Shown: positions 14,411 through 22,961 of the stretch, in pieces
How the letters are laid out: the number at the start of each line of letters is the position of its first letter
How positions within the stretch are numbered: the first letter of the stretch is position 1
NCBI GenBank assembly: GCA_902582765.1
Contig: CACHTK010000006.1
Coordinates: 1 to 46,100, forward strand
Direction: 5' to 3'
Origin: an uncultured Pelagibacteraceae bacterium
Lineage (GTDB): Bacteria; Pseudomonadota; Alphaproteobacteria; Pelagibacterales; Pelagibacteraceae
Length of the DNA stretch: 46,100 nucleotides
Notes under the pieces: generated by a model
Database searches by the model: none
What the model saw: the letters and a program-made list of their open reading frames with translations, nothing else
Told to the model about the DNA's origin: nothing
Position numbers and translations under genes: made by a program

Positions 14411-15508
14411 ATGGATACGATTCTATTGATAATCTTAATTTTATTGCTTGGTGCAACTCTAGGAGTTTTATATCTAAATTTAAGGACGAAACCCAAAGAA
14501 GAGACCGAAAATAAAGATGTTGAGGAAATAGCCAATTTAAAGTCAGAAATCGTTTCTTTAAAAGACACTTTAAATAATACTATTAATAATTCATTAGGCT
14601 CAATGTCTACTTCATTTAATAATCTTTCTACAGGTGTTACTAAAGATATGACAGAAGCTTTAACTAAAGTAGATGAAAAAGTTGGCAATTTTAACCAACA
14701 AGTACAGTTACTGAATCAAAGCCAAGAGGGTATCAGTAAAATTTTAGCAGGTGTTAAAAAATATGGAACACTTGCTGAATTTAGTTTGGATGCTTTAATT
14801 AAAGATTTATTACCCGCCTCTCAATTCATGACTAATGTTAAAATGAAAGAGGATACAAGTGAAAACGTTGAATTTGCAATTAAACTTCAAGGTGATGTAA
14901 TGGTTCCAGTAGACTCCCATTTCCCAGTTGAAAAATTTAAGGCAATTACTGATGGTTATGATGCAGATGATAAACGAGCTGTTGCAGATGCAAGAGCAAA
15001 ATTAGCATCAGCCTTCAAAGCTAAAGCTAAAAGTGTAAATGAAAAATACATAGTCCCACCAAAAACTACAGATTTTGCTATCGTTTATGCACCAACTGAA
15101 AGTTTGTATAAAGAATTGACTGAGTATCAAGATCCAAGCACAAAAGAATTATTAACCCAAGAATTAATGAGGAAAAACAAAATTGTAATTTGTGGACCAA
15201 ACACTTTATCTGCTTACTTGCAATCTTTACACATGGGTTTTCAATCACTCAAAGTTCAAAAGGGAGCAACTGAAATATATACACATTTAAAAACGATTAG
15301 CACACGTTTTTCAAGACATTTTGATAATATTATAGTCTTGAATAAAAAACTAGAAGAGGCGATGGCTGTTGTTAATAAGTTTGGAATGGATGCAAGATCT
15401 ATTACGAGAACTTTGGAAAACATAAAAGATCCAGAGCAGTTCGAAAAAGCTCTTAAAACAGATAATGTAGAAAAACTTGAAGATCTTCCTAGGCAAGCCA
15501 AAAAATAA
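14411..15508 (+). CDS. rmuC: DNA recombination protein RmuC homologue
   Basis: A 365-residue RmuC-family protein. It has an N-terminal membrane helix (about residues 3-23, LLIILILLLGATLGVLYL), then a coiled-coil segment (about 30-110, many heptad-like L/V and N/Q positions) and the conserved RmuC nuclease-like domain with VEFAIKLQGDVMVPVDSHFP (PD-(D/E)XK-type core) and MRKNKIVICGPNTLSAYLQSLH. The family limits inversions at short inverted repeats in E. coli and is often found with repair genes. Here it precedes two further nuclease genes on the same strand. The start is 22 bases after hisG. Confidence 0.92.
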   Translation: MDTILLIILILLLGATLGVLYLNLRTKPKEETENKDVEEIANLKSEIVSLKDTLNNTINNSLGSMSTSFNNLSTGVTKDMTEALTKVDEKVGNFNQQVQLLNQSQEGISKILAGVKKYGTLAEFSLDALIKDLLPASQFMTNVKMKEDTSENVEFAIKLQGDVMVPVDSHFPVEKFKAITDGYDADDKRAVADARAKLASAFKAKAKSVNEKYIVPPKTTDFAIVYAPTESLYKELTEYQDPSTKELLTQELMRKNKIVICGPNTLSAYLQSLHMGFQSLKVQKGATEIYTHLKTISTRFSRHFDNIIVLNKKLEEAMAVVNKFGMDARSITRTLENIKDPEQFEKALKTDNVEKLEDLPRQAKK

Positions 15509-15546
15509 ATTTAATTTAAATATAATTTCTCATATAAGAAATATGC

Positions 15547-16233
15547 ATGAAATGGAAAAATAAATTTAATTATCCAAAGTCCACAAGGTCAATTGAGGAT
15601 GGTTATAGGAAATACTCTTTAGGAGAAGAAAAACTTCCAAGTGTGACAACAATTTTAAGTGCTACTAAATCCGAGGAGGAAAAAGCTGCTTTAGCGAACT
15701 GGAGGGAAAGGGTAGGTTTTAAAGAAGCTAATAGAATTAAAACAGAAGCATCTTCAAGAGGTACATCAATGCACTCATATATAGAGGATTACTTAAGAGG
15801 ACGTATCAATGAAAGTTTTTTTGAAAGTAATGAACAATATAAAAATATGGCCAAAGAAATAATTGAAAAAGGTATAGATAATAAATTAGATGAAATTTAT
15901 GGAATTGAAGAAACGTTGTATTATCCTGAACAATATGCAGGTACAGCTGACTTAATTGGTGTATATCAGGGAAATGATGTTGTAATCGATTTTAAACAAA
16001 GTAATAAACCGAAAAAAACAGATTATATTCAAGATTATTTTTTACAACTTGGAGCATATACTCTGGCTCATGATGTTGTTCATGGAACAAAGATGAAAGC
16101 TGGGATAATTTTACTTTGTACAAAAGATATTTTGTTTCAGGAATTTAAAATAGAAGGTGCAGAATTAGAGATGTATCAAAATTTATTCTTAGGCAGGGTC
16201 AAAAAATTTTATGAGATGAATAATATAGCTTGA
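15547..16233 (+). CDS. PD-(D/E)XK exonuclease, MGME1/RecB-like
   Basis: A 228-residue protein with the layout of compact RecB-type exonucleases (MGME1-like and phage exonucleases). SVTTILS begins the domain, RGTSMHSYIEDYL (residues 71-83) is the RecB-family G-x-x-x-H helix, AGTADLIG supplies Asp135, and VIDFKQSNK supplies the D148-x-K150 pair, with Glu121/Glu122 nearby. QLGAY (167-171) is the Q-x-x-x-Y motif. All catalytic elements are present. Similar small nucleases occur in marine phages, so viral origin is possible, but base composition matches the neighbours. Its TGA overlaps the TTG of the next micro-ORF. Confidence 0.82.
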   Translation: MKWKNKFNYPKSTRSIEDGYRKYSLGEEKLPSVTTILSATKSEEEKAALANWRERVGFKEANRIKTEASSRGTSMHSYIEDYLRGRINESFFESNEQYKNMAKEIIEKGIDNKLDEIYGIEETLYYPEQYAGTADLIGVYQGNDVVIDFKQSNKPKKTDYIQDYFLQLGAYTLAHDVVHGTKMKAGIILLCTKDILFQEFKIEGAELEMYQNLFLGRVKKFYEMNNIA

Positions 16234-16361
16234 CTTTAACAAACCATTTCATAGAAGAGATAAAACTAACTAGAAGCTACTTGTTTAGATGCAACGGTTT
16301 AGTCCTAAAAAACTTTCCAAAAACCCATCAAAACAAAGCTGATTTAAGGTTTAAAATATGA
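16230..16361 (+). CDS. Candidate micro-protein (43 aa) between two exonuclease genes
   Basis: The TTG at 16230-16232 overlaps the stop of the upstream nuclease (TTGA), and its own TGA at 16359-16361 overlaps the sbcB start (ATGA). The 43-residue frame starts MTLTNHFIEEIKLTRSYLF and ends KADLRFKI; it is basic and has one Cys. The frame exactly fills a 124-base gap that otherwise contains no recognisable promoter or structure, and both junctions are the 4-base overlaps typical of coupled translation. I recognise no family. A TTG start is a weakness; the alternative is a non-coding spacer. Confidence 0.55.
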   Translation: MTLTNHFIEEIKLTRSYLFRCNGLVLKNFPKTHQNKADLRFKI

Positions 16362-17791
16362 ATTTAGCAATTTGGGATATAGAATCATCAAGTGCGAGTA
16401 CCGATTTCGGTAGCATAATAGAAATCGGAGGAATTTTAGTAGATGAAAACTTCAAAGAGAAAGACCGATTTAATTTAAGGTGCAGTCTGCCGGAAGGGGA
16501 AATATTTCAGGCTATGGCCTTAATAGTCAACAAGACATCGATAAAACAACTTACTCAAACAAACCTAAGTCATTATCAAATGCTGGGTGAAGTTGAAAAA
16601 ATTTTTAAAAAATGGAGTCCTGCAATATTTTTAGGTTGGAGTAGCCTTAATTTTGATGAAGAGATGATAAGGAAAGAGTTTTTTAAAAATATTAGATATC
16701 CTTATATTACTAATGCGGCACCCAATAAAAGACATGATGGTATAAATATTGCAAGAGCTGCTTATGCTGTAGATCCTACAATTCTAGAAACCGAAATTAA
16801 CGAAAAAAATAACCCTGTATTTAAACTTGCATCTTTAGCTCAAATGCAAGGCATTGATGCAAGTGATGCTCACTCAGCACTTGCTGATGCTGAATTGACT
16901 GCAAAAATTTTAAAAATTGTTAAAAACAAACAAGAGGATACTTGGGAATCTTTTTTAAAGACTGCAAACAAATCTGATACAGAAACCATAATGAAAAAAG
17001 GAGACATTGTTACTTTAAATGAATATTATTATGGTAAATCCAGACTTCATTTAGTTGTACCATTACATCCAAAACATTGTATGCATCCAATTTACCAAGG
17101 TTGGTATTACTCCATAGATTTAAGAACTGAAATTCAGCCTTTAATTAACAAATCAATAAATGAACTAAAAGTTGAGATGAAAAAATCTCCAAAATTTCTT
17201 AGAACAATACGTGCAAATAAAGCACCTATTATAATTGATGGGAAATACGGAATGAATGTAGAGCCTTACAACAAACTTGATAAAAATGTAATTAAAAAAA
17301 GAGCAGAGTTTGTTCAAAATAATGAACAGTTTTCTCAAAATATTTTAACAGCTTTAAGGGAAGTTGCAGAGGAAAAAGAACAATCAAAATCCCAAGAAGA
17401 TATATATGCAGAAGAAAGTATTTATACAAAATTTACTTCCAATAAAGACACTGCTCTTTTCCCAAGTTGGCATGCAGCACCATGGAAAGAAAAATTAAAT
17501 TTATTAGATAAATTTGATGATGATAGATTAGTTGGATTTGGTAAAAAAATAATATTTCAAGAGGCGCCAGAAGTTTTACCGGAGTCAATGTATAAATCTA
17601 TCAGGAGAGAAATTGCAAAAAGAATATTAAGTGAAAGAAAAGAGAAATGGTGGACAATACCTACTTTATATAATGAAATTGATACTTTAAGAGAAAAATA
17701 TACTAATGAAAATGACAACGAGAAATTAGCTTTATTAGATGAATTTAATACCTATGCAATGTCTATTCAAAAAAAATACGAGAATGTTTGA
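16358..17791 (+). CDS. sbcB: Exodeoxyribonuclease I
   Basis: Processive 3'-5' exonuclease on single-stranded DNA, acting in mismatch repair and recombination. At 477 residues it matches the ExoI length. DEDDh residues are visible: Asp7 and Glu9 in IWDIESSS, the Asp in GWSSLNFDEEMIRKEFF, and the H-x4-D of DAHSALADAELT. The C-terminal ExoI-specific half (SH3-like plus helical domain) follows, with FPSWHAAPWKEKL and ERKEKWWTIPTL. Its ATG overlaps the stop of the micro-ORF by 4 bases, so rmuC, the PD-(D/E)XK nuclease, the micro-ORF and sbcB may form one repair transcript. Confidence 0.93.
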   Translation: MNLAIWDIESSSASTDFGSIIEIGGILVDENFKEKDRFNLRCSLPEGEIFQAMALIVNKTSIKQLTQTNLSHYQMLGEVEKIFKKWSPAIFLGWSSLNFDEEMIRKEFFKNIRYPYITNAAPNKRHDGINIARAAYAVDPTILETEINEKNNPVFKLASLAQMQGIDASDAHSALADAELTAKILKIVKNKQEDTWESFLKTANKSDTETIMKKGDIVTLNEYYYGKSRLHLVVPLHPKHCMHPIYQGWYYSIDLRTEIQPLINKSINELKVEMKKSPKFLRTIRANKAPIIIDGKYGMNVEPYNKLDKNVIKKRAEFVQNNEQFSQNILTALREVAEEKEQSKSQEDIYAEESIYTKFTSNKDTALFPSWHAAPWKEKLNLLDKFDDDRLVGFGKKIIFQEAPEVLPESMYKSIRREIAKRILSERKEKWWTIPTLYNEIDTLREKYTNENDNEKLALLDEFNTYAMSIQKKYENV

Positions 17792-17823
17792 TGTATAAAA
17801 TTAAATTTACGCATTTTTAACTA

Positions 17824-17851
17824 TTGAATAAATAAAATTAATTAATATAAA
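17824..17851 (+). promoter_or_regulatory. Candidate promoter for trxA
   Basis: TTGAAT (17824-17829), a 16-base spacer and TATAAA (17846-17851). The predicted transcription start falls about at the trxA ATG (17858), which would make a leaderless mRNA. No Shine-Dalgarno-like sequence precedes the ATG. Confidence 0.45.
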
Positions 17852-17857
17852 ACTCAT

Positions 17858-18175
17858 ATGGCAACAGTAAAATCTACAGACGAAAGTTTTGATCAATTAG
17901 TTAAAGATAATAAGATATTAATTTGTGATTTTTGGGCAGAATGGTGCGGTCCATGCCACATGGTGGCTCCCAGCTTGGAAGAAATTTCAAATGAAATGTC
18001 TGACCAATTATCTGTAGCAAAACATAACATTGATGAAGAACCAAATACGCCAACAAAATATGGTGTTCGAGGAATCCCTACAATGATTTTGATGAAAGAC
18101 GGAAATCATGTTTCAACTAAGGTTGGGGCGGTTCCAAAAAGTGAAATTGTATCTTGGATAAAAGAAAATATCTAA
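17858..18175 (+). CDS. trxA: Thioredoxin
   Basis: A 105-residue thioredoxin with the redox site AEWCGPCHMVAP (Cys30 and Cys33) and the cis-proline loop RGIPTMILM near residue 71. It reduces ribonucleotide reductase and other cytosolic targets. The gene ends head-to-head with folC: the two stop codons overlap on opposite strands at 18172-18175. In many alphaproteobacteria trxA follows folC on the same strand; here it is inverted relative to that arrangement. Confidence 0.97.
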   Translation: MATVKSTDESFDQLVKDNKILICDFWAEWCGPCHMVAPSLEEISNEMSDQLSVAKHNIDEEPNTPTKYGVRGIPTMILMKDGNHVSTKVGAVPKSEIVSWIKENI

Positions 18176-19437
18176 TTTAAACTTAAAATTTCTCCAGCAA
18201 GATAAAGCGAACCTAGGCAGAGAATAATAGTATTTTCATTTTTTGATAAAGATTTTATACTTTCTTTAATATCATTAGAAAGTTTTAGATTTAATTTTAA
18301 ATTATCTAACTTTTTTTTTAAATCTTCCTTTGATATTGCTCCATCCTGATTAGGAATATCAATTAAAGTAATTGAATTTACTATATTTTCAAAAGCTTTT
18401 ATAAATTCTACATGTTCTTTATCTTTCATCATGCCTACGATAAGATTTACTTCATCATTTTGATTTTTTACCCAATCAGCAATAGAAACACTTGCGCTAA
18501 TATTGTGACCCCCATCTATTATTAGTTTATTATTCCCAGCAATATCTTTTAATTTGCCTGATTTTATTTCTTCAAGTCTTGCTTTTAATGAAACATTTTT
18601 GATACCATTTAAAATATGTTGATCTTTAATATTAAAAATCTTTCTTGATGCAGCAATTGAGGTACTAATATTATAAAGCTGATGATCTCCAAGAATACTT
18701 GGTTCAGGTAATACTAATTCTCCTAAATGATCTTGATATTGAATAAATCCGTTCTTGAATTTTGCAATATTAAAATCTTTTCCAAAAAAATATTTATTCG
18801 ACGTATTTTTTTCCAATGATTTTTCTATTTTATCTCTTATTTCATTATTGACTTGTTTATTAATAAATATATTTGAGTTTAAAAGCTTAGCTGTTTTTTC
18901 ATATATTACCCCCTCAATTGATTTATTTTCAAGCCATTGAAAGTGATCATTATGGATGACACCAATGAGCGTCATTAAATTTTCCTTAAATACATTTGTA
19001 CTGTCAAATTGATGAAATAATCCTGCTTCTATAATATTAATATTATCCTTGAAATTTTCAGCATATTTTAAAAATGCACAAGTTAAAATTTCAAATAATG
19101 TTGCATTGTCATTTCCTAAAGTCTTTTCAACACCAGTCAGCAATTCTATTAAATCTTCTTCATTGATCTCTTTATCATCAAAAACGTATCTTTCCGTATA
19201 AGATAGTAGGTGGGGAGAAGTATAAAGATTAGTTTTATATTCAGCTTGGTTTAGTATTGACTTAAGACTATAGCACATACTTGCTTTAGCATTAGTTCCA
19301 ACAACTGTGATAACATTTCTTAATTTATCTTGAGGATTACCCAGTTTTTTTAAAAGATTAAAAGTTCTTCCTAAAGATAAGTCTAGCTTTTTCTTATGAT
19401 GCTTCTCTAGTTTGGATATTAGTTTCTGAAGTTTCAT
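18172..19437 (-). CDS. folC: Folylpolyglutamate synthase / dihydrofolate synthase
   Basis: Mur-ligase-family enzyme adding glutamate to dihydropteroate and folates. The 421-residue protein begins with the usual HxKKxDLSLGR element (HHKKKLDLSLGRTFNLL). The P-loop is GTNAKAS (about residue 48), two Gly-to-Ala changes from the common GTNGKGS but keeping the Lys and Ser. Further pieces are YTSPHLLSYTER, IEAGLFHQFDSTNVF, GDHQLYNISTSIAA and IIDGGHNISASV. Its start lies 44 bases inside the accD end; no alternative Met comes before the P-loop, so the long overlap appears real. Confidence 0.93.
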   Translation of the reverse strand: MKLQKLISKLEKHHKKKLDLSLGRTFNLLKKLGNPQDKLRNVITVVGTNAKASMCYSLKSILNQAEYKTNLYTSPHLLSYTERYVFDDKEINEEDLIELLTGVEKTLGNDNATLFEILTCAFLKYAENFKDNINIIEAGLFHQFDSTNVFKENLMTLIGVIHNDHFQWLENKSIEGVIYEKTAKLLNSNIFINKQVNNEIRDKIEKSLEKNTSNKYFFGKDFNIAKFKNGFIQYQDHLGELVLPEPSILGDHQLYNISTSIAASRKIFNIKDQHILNGIKNVSLKARLEEIKSGKLKDIAGNNKLIIDGGHNISASVSIADWVKNQNDEVNLIVGMMKDKEHVEFIKAFENIVNSITLIDIPNQDGAISKEDLKKKLDNLKLNLKLSNDIKESIKSLSKNENTIILCLGSLYLAGEILSLN

Positions 19438-20323
19438 TTAAATTTTCTAAATGTATATCAGAATTTTTTCTAAGTAATATTGATAGAAGGTTTCCCAATT
19501 CTTTTTGTATATCTTTTCTATGAACAACTCTGTCAACAAAGCCGTGTTTCTCTACAAATTCTGCTGTTTGGAAGTCAGAGCTTAATTCTTCTTTAACAGT
19601 TGCTTGTATTACCCTTTTTCCTGCAAAAGCGATTAGGCACCCAGGTTCTGCAAGATGAATATCCCCTAACATTGCAAAAGATGCAGTTATTCCGCCTGCT
19701 GTAGGATCAGTAAAGCATACAATATAAGGTAAATTATTATTTTTAAGTTCATTTATAGCAAGTGTTGTTCTAGTCATGTTTGCTAAAGCGATAGTTGACT
19801 CAAACATCCTTTGTCCTCCTCCACAAGGGAAGAATAAGTAAGGTGTTTGGTTGTCTATTGCATGTTGTACTCCATAAATTATTGCCTCTCCCTCAGCAGC
19901 TCCAACTGAACCTCCAATAAAATCAAAGTTTATTGCACCTGCTGTTACTTCAATTCCATTTATTTTTCCTTTTGCAATCATAACTGCACAATTTTGGTTT
20001 GTCTTCTTCCTCGCAATCTTAAGTCTATCTTTATAAGATTTAGTATCAACCCAATTTAATGGATCTTCTGTAGGTATTGGTGACTCTAAAATTTGATAAG
20101 CATTTTTACCGAACACTATATCAAACCTTTGTATACAACTAATTCTATGATGCTTTCCACATAGATTACAAACCCATAAATTATTTTCTAAATCTTTCTT
20201 TAATATTGGACCCTTACAACAACTTGTCCAATCTGAATTTGCTATATCCTCTTTTGAGGGTCTTTTTCTAAGTACCTTCTTAATTTTTTCTCCAAAATTT
20301 ATAGCTTTTGTTAACCAATTCAT
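19394..20323 (-). CDS. accD: Acetyl-CoA carboxylase carboxyltransferase subunit beta
   Basis: Beta half of the carboxyltransferase that makes malonyl-CoA, partner of AccA (encoded about 23 kb away). The 309-residue protein has the crotonase-like core with GGSVGAAEGEAIIYG, PCGGGQRMFEST, FTDPTAGGITASFAMLGD and GRKRVIQ-like FAGKRVIQATV. The N-terminal zinc ribbon is altered: Cys35 and Cys36 are adjacent where C-x-x-C is normal, while the second pair Cys52-x-x-Cys55 is intact. It overlaps trpA by 4 bases upstream and folC by 44 bases downstream. Confidence 0.95.
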   Translation of the reverse strand: MNWLTKAINFGEKIKKVLRKRPSKEDIANSDWTSCCKGPILKKDLENNLWVCNLCGKHHRISCIQRFDIVFGKNAYQILESPIPTEDPLNWVDTKSYKDRLKIARKKTNQNCAVMIAKGKINGIEVTAGAINFDFIGGSVGAAEGEAIIYGVQHAIDNQTPYLFFPCGGGQRMFESTIALANMTRTTLAINELKNNNLPYIVCFTDPTAGGITASFAMLGDIHLAEPGCLIAFAGKRVIQATVKEELSSDFQTAEFVEKHGFVDRVVHRKDIQKELGNLLSILLRKNSDIHLENLNETSETNIQTREAS

Positions 20324-21120
20324 GATATTTTTTTTCTTAGTTTATTAACCATCTTACTTACATTTATGACAGGATTTTGTCTATTGCTTAAACTTCTAGT
20401 AATTTCTTTACAAATTTGACTTCCAACAACAAGTCCATCTGTATTTTTAAAATTTGATATAGTTTTTTCAGTTATCCCAAAACCAATAACACAATTTTTT
20501 TTAGGACTTATTTTTTTAATTTTATTATAATTAGCTAATATTTTTTTTGGAGAAACTTTTAGCTTTCCACCTGTAGTAGATAACATGCTTATATAATAAA
20601 TCATATCATGAGAGTCTTTTGTAATACTTTTTAATCTTTTATTTGAAGTAGTAGGGGATAATAATTGGATAAAATTGATTGAATTTTTTTTACATTTCTT
20701 AGAAAAAATTTTATTTTCTGGCCATGGTAAATCAACTACTATTAAACCATTAACACCTGATTTTTTACATTTTTTTAAAAAATTATTTTCACCATATTGG
20801 AAAATCATATTGTAATAACCCATAAATATCACAGGTTTTGAATTTTTACTTTTTTTAAAATCTCTGACAATTTTAAAAATATCATTCATCTTAATACCAT
20901 TTTTTATTGCTCTATAAGCGCTAGTTTGAATTTGGCCCCCATCCGCAACAGGAGTATTATGAGGTACACCGACTTCTAAAATATCTGCATAATTAGAAAT
21001 TTCTTTTAGGATCTCTAAAGATTGCTTCTTTGAGCTATCACCAGCAACGGTGTAAGTAAGTAAAGCCGGTCTCTTCTCTTTTTTTGCCTCTTTAAACGCA
21101 AGACTAATTGGATTTAACAT
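20320..21120 (-). CDS. trpA: Tryptophan synthase alpha chain
   Basis: Cleaves indole-3-glycerol phosphate, passing indole to TrpB. The 266-residue TIM barrel has the catalytic Glu in DILEVGVP and Asp in PVADGGQIQ (E49 and D60 in E. coli numbering). The usual PFSDP between them reads PHNTP, and loop 6 reads SMLSTTGG rather than a typical VTG sequence. GFGITEK and DGLVVGSQI form the phosphate site. It overlaps trpB by 17 bases and accD by 4. Confidence 0.93.
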   Translation of the reverse strand: MLNPISLAFKEAKKEKRPALLTYTVAGDSSKKQSLEILKEISNYADILEVGVPHNTPVADGGQIQTSAYRAIKNGIKMNDIFKIVRDFKKSKNSKPVIFMGYYNMIFQYGENNFLKKCKKSGVNGLIVVDLPWPENKIFSKKCKKNSINFIQLLSPTTSNKRLKSITKDSHDMIYYISMLSTTGGKLKVSPKKILANYNKIKKISPKKNCVIGFGITEKTISNFKNTDGLVVGSQICKEITRSLSNRQNPVINVSKMVNKLRKKIS

Positions 21121-22360
21121 ATTTCTTTCCCAACTTTTGTTCTAAAATTCCACGGTCTTTATATGCATCTCCACAACTATTAATAATTACTATTGTGTCC
21201 TTGCTAAATCTTTTGCTTTCTTTGAGAGCAACAAAGAATGCATGGCTTGGTTCAAGGGATGGTCTTAAATTTTCATACTTAGTAACTATTTGGTAGGCTT
21301 TTAAAGCTTCTTCGTCACTGGCTGCTGTATACCTTGCGCGCTTGGTATCTTTTAAAAAGCAATGCAGAGGTGAAATTCCAGGATAATCAAGACCTGCAGA
21401 TATTGACTCAGTTTCTTCAATCTGACCATCACCATTTTGATTTACATATTGAGCTGCTCCATGAAGTATACCTATTTTGGAACCATAAGTTAAGGGAGCT
21501 GCATGCCTTTTACTTTTAGTTGGTCCTCCTGCTTCAACTCCGATAAACTCTACTTGTTTTTTATCATAATCCATAAATTCATTCCAAAAACCGAAACTTG
21601 AGGAACCTCCACCTACACAATTATATAGTTTAAGTTTTTTAGGAACTTCACCAAATTCATTAATTAATTGAACTTTAAGTTCCCTAGATATTTGACTAGT
21701 GCTCCATCCACATATTCGAACAAAAATTGCAGGTCCTACTGTACTACCAACACACATCGCGGTTGTATCACAATTAGCAACCCAATATCTCATACATTCA
21801 GATACAGCGTCTACAAGTGTTTGACTTCCTGAATATACTGGAACTACATCTGCACCATTTTTTTTCATAGCTTTAACATTTGGTTGTTGTCTTTTTATGT
21901 CTTTTGCACCCATAAAAATTTTACATTTCAAACCGAATTTTTTAGCCGCCATACTCAACATCTTTCCTGCATAGCCGGCTCCAGTATCGCCTATAATAAC
22001 TTTTTTACCAGACCTTTTAGCTAATAAACAATGTACGGTTGCATTATATATCTTGTGAGCTCCACCATTAGCATCCGAAACAACCTTGGACCAAATCTGA
22101 GCACCACCCACATGTTTTGTTAAATTATCTAATTTAATAAACCTTGTGGGTGTGCCAATCCAATTTTTAAAATACTTATCTCTTTCTTTTATAAAGTTTT
22201 TGTCATTCTTCAATTTATTAAATTGTATTTCTAAATCCTCTATAGGTTTCTTGAGCGTTTCAGGCACAAAATTTCCTCCAAATTTCCCTCCCCAAAAACC
22301 AAGCCTGTCACCTTGATCTATAACTGGAATTCCTTTTTTAAGTTTCATTTTTAGTTGCAA
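21104..22360 (-). CDS. trpB: Tryptophan synthase beta chain
   Basis: PLP enzyme condensing indole with serine. The 418-residue product contains GGAHKIYNA with the PLP lysine, the GETGAGQ-equivalent GDTGAGYAGKML, GS-rich phosphate loop CVGGGSSSFGFW and the C-terminal IINSCGDAYKD. The N-terminus has two candidate Met starts (22360 and 22348); the longer is given. It overlaps trpF by 23 bases at its start and trpA by 17 at its end. Most TrpB proteins read GETGAGQH where this one has GDTGAGYA. Confidence 0.93.
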   Translation of the reverse strand: MQLKMKLKKGIPVIDQGDRLGFWGGKFGGNFVPETLKKPIEDLEIQFNKLKNDKNFIKERDKYFKNWIGTPTRFIKLDNLTKHVGGAQIWSKVVSDANGGAHKIYNATVHCLLAKRSGKKVIIGDTGAGYAGKMLSMAAKKFGLKCKIFMGAKDIKRQQPNVKAMKKNGADVVPVYSGSQTLVDAVSECMRYWVANCDTTAMCVGSTVGPAIFVRICGWSTSQISRELKVQLINEFGEVPKKLKLYNCVGGGSSSFGFWNEFMDYDKKQVEFIGVEAGGPTKSKRHAAPLTYGSKIGILHGAAQYVNQNGDGQIEETESISAGLDYPGISPLHCFLKDTKRARYTAASDEEALKAYQIVTKYENLRPSLEPSHAFFVALKESKRFSKDTIVIINSCGDAYKDRGILEQKLGKKYVKSN

Positions 22361-22961
22361 AGTTTAATAGTTTATTAATTTTTTTTAAATCTTTTTTACC
22401 TTCTTCATTTTCTAAAGAACCACTTAGATCAATATAGTAATTTTTATTTTTAAAGTTAGGAATATCTTCTATTTTTATATTTCCAGCAATCATTTTATTA
22501 ACTGAATCAGGTACAGATTTTAATAATTCATGATTAAATCCAATTGATTTCTCATAGCCTTTTCCATCAAAAAGAATTAAATCTGAAACTTCATCATAAT
22601 CTTTGTATATATCTACATCCTTTTGACTATTAATTGTTAAAGCAGTAATAACTTTGACATTATACTTTTCCTTAATTATTTTTGTCTTTTCAGGGCTTAC
22701 ATCATATAGCTGATAAAAGTCAAAATTTAGTTCTTTAATTTCCTCTAATATTTTATTATCTGGATCAACAAGAACAGCTACAAAACTAGTATCTTTTCTT
22801 TTTATATTAACTAATTTTTTTAATTTCTCATATTCTACATATCTTATACTTTTTTTGTAATTACTAATGAAGCCTACAAACATTGGAGGAAATCGATGAT
22901 TTACAATATAGTTTAAAGTCTCAAGATCAGAGACCCCACAAATTTTTATTCCTTTGACCAT
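22338..22961 (-). CDS. trpF: Phosphoribosylanthranilate isomerase
   Basis: Amadori rearrangement of PRA to CdRP in tryptophan synthesis. The 207-residue TIM barrel has the catalytic Cys in IKICGVSD (residue about 8), PMFVGFI, the VAVLVDPD strand, LILFDGKG with the catalytic Asp, and MIAGNIKIEDI. Its ATG overlaps the pyrF stop by 1 base. Confidence 0.93.
   Translation of the reverse strand: MVKGIKICGVSDLETLNYIVNHRFPPMFVGFISNYKKSIRYVEYEKLKKLVNIKRKDTSFVAVLVDPDNKILEEIKELNFDFYQLYDVSPEKTKIIKEKYNVKVITALTINSQKDVDIYKDYDEVSDLILFDGKGYEKSIGFNHELLKSVPDSVNKMIAGNIKIEDIPNFKNKNYYIDLSGSLENEEGKKDLKKINKLLNFATKNET

Noticed and set aside
15547..16233. Prophage remnant around the PD-(D/E)XK nuclease
   Set aside because: No integrase, structural or lysis genes nearby and no composition change; flanking rmuC and sbcB are cellular genes.
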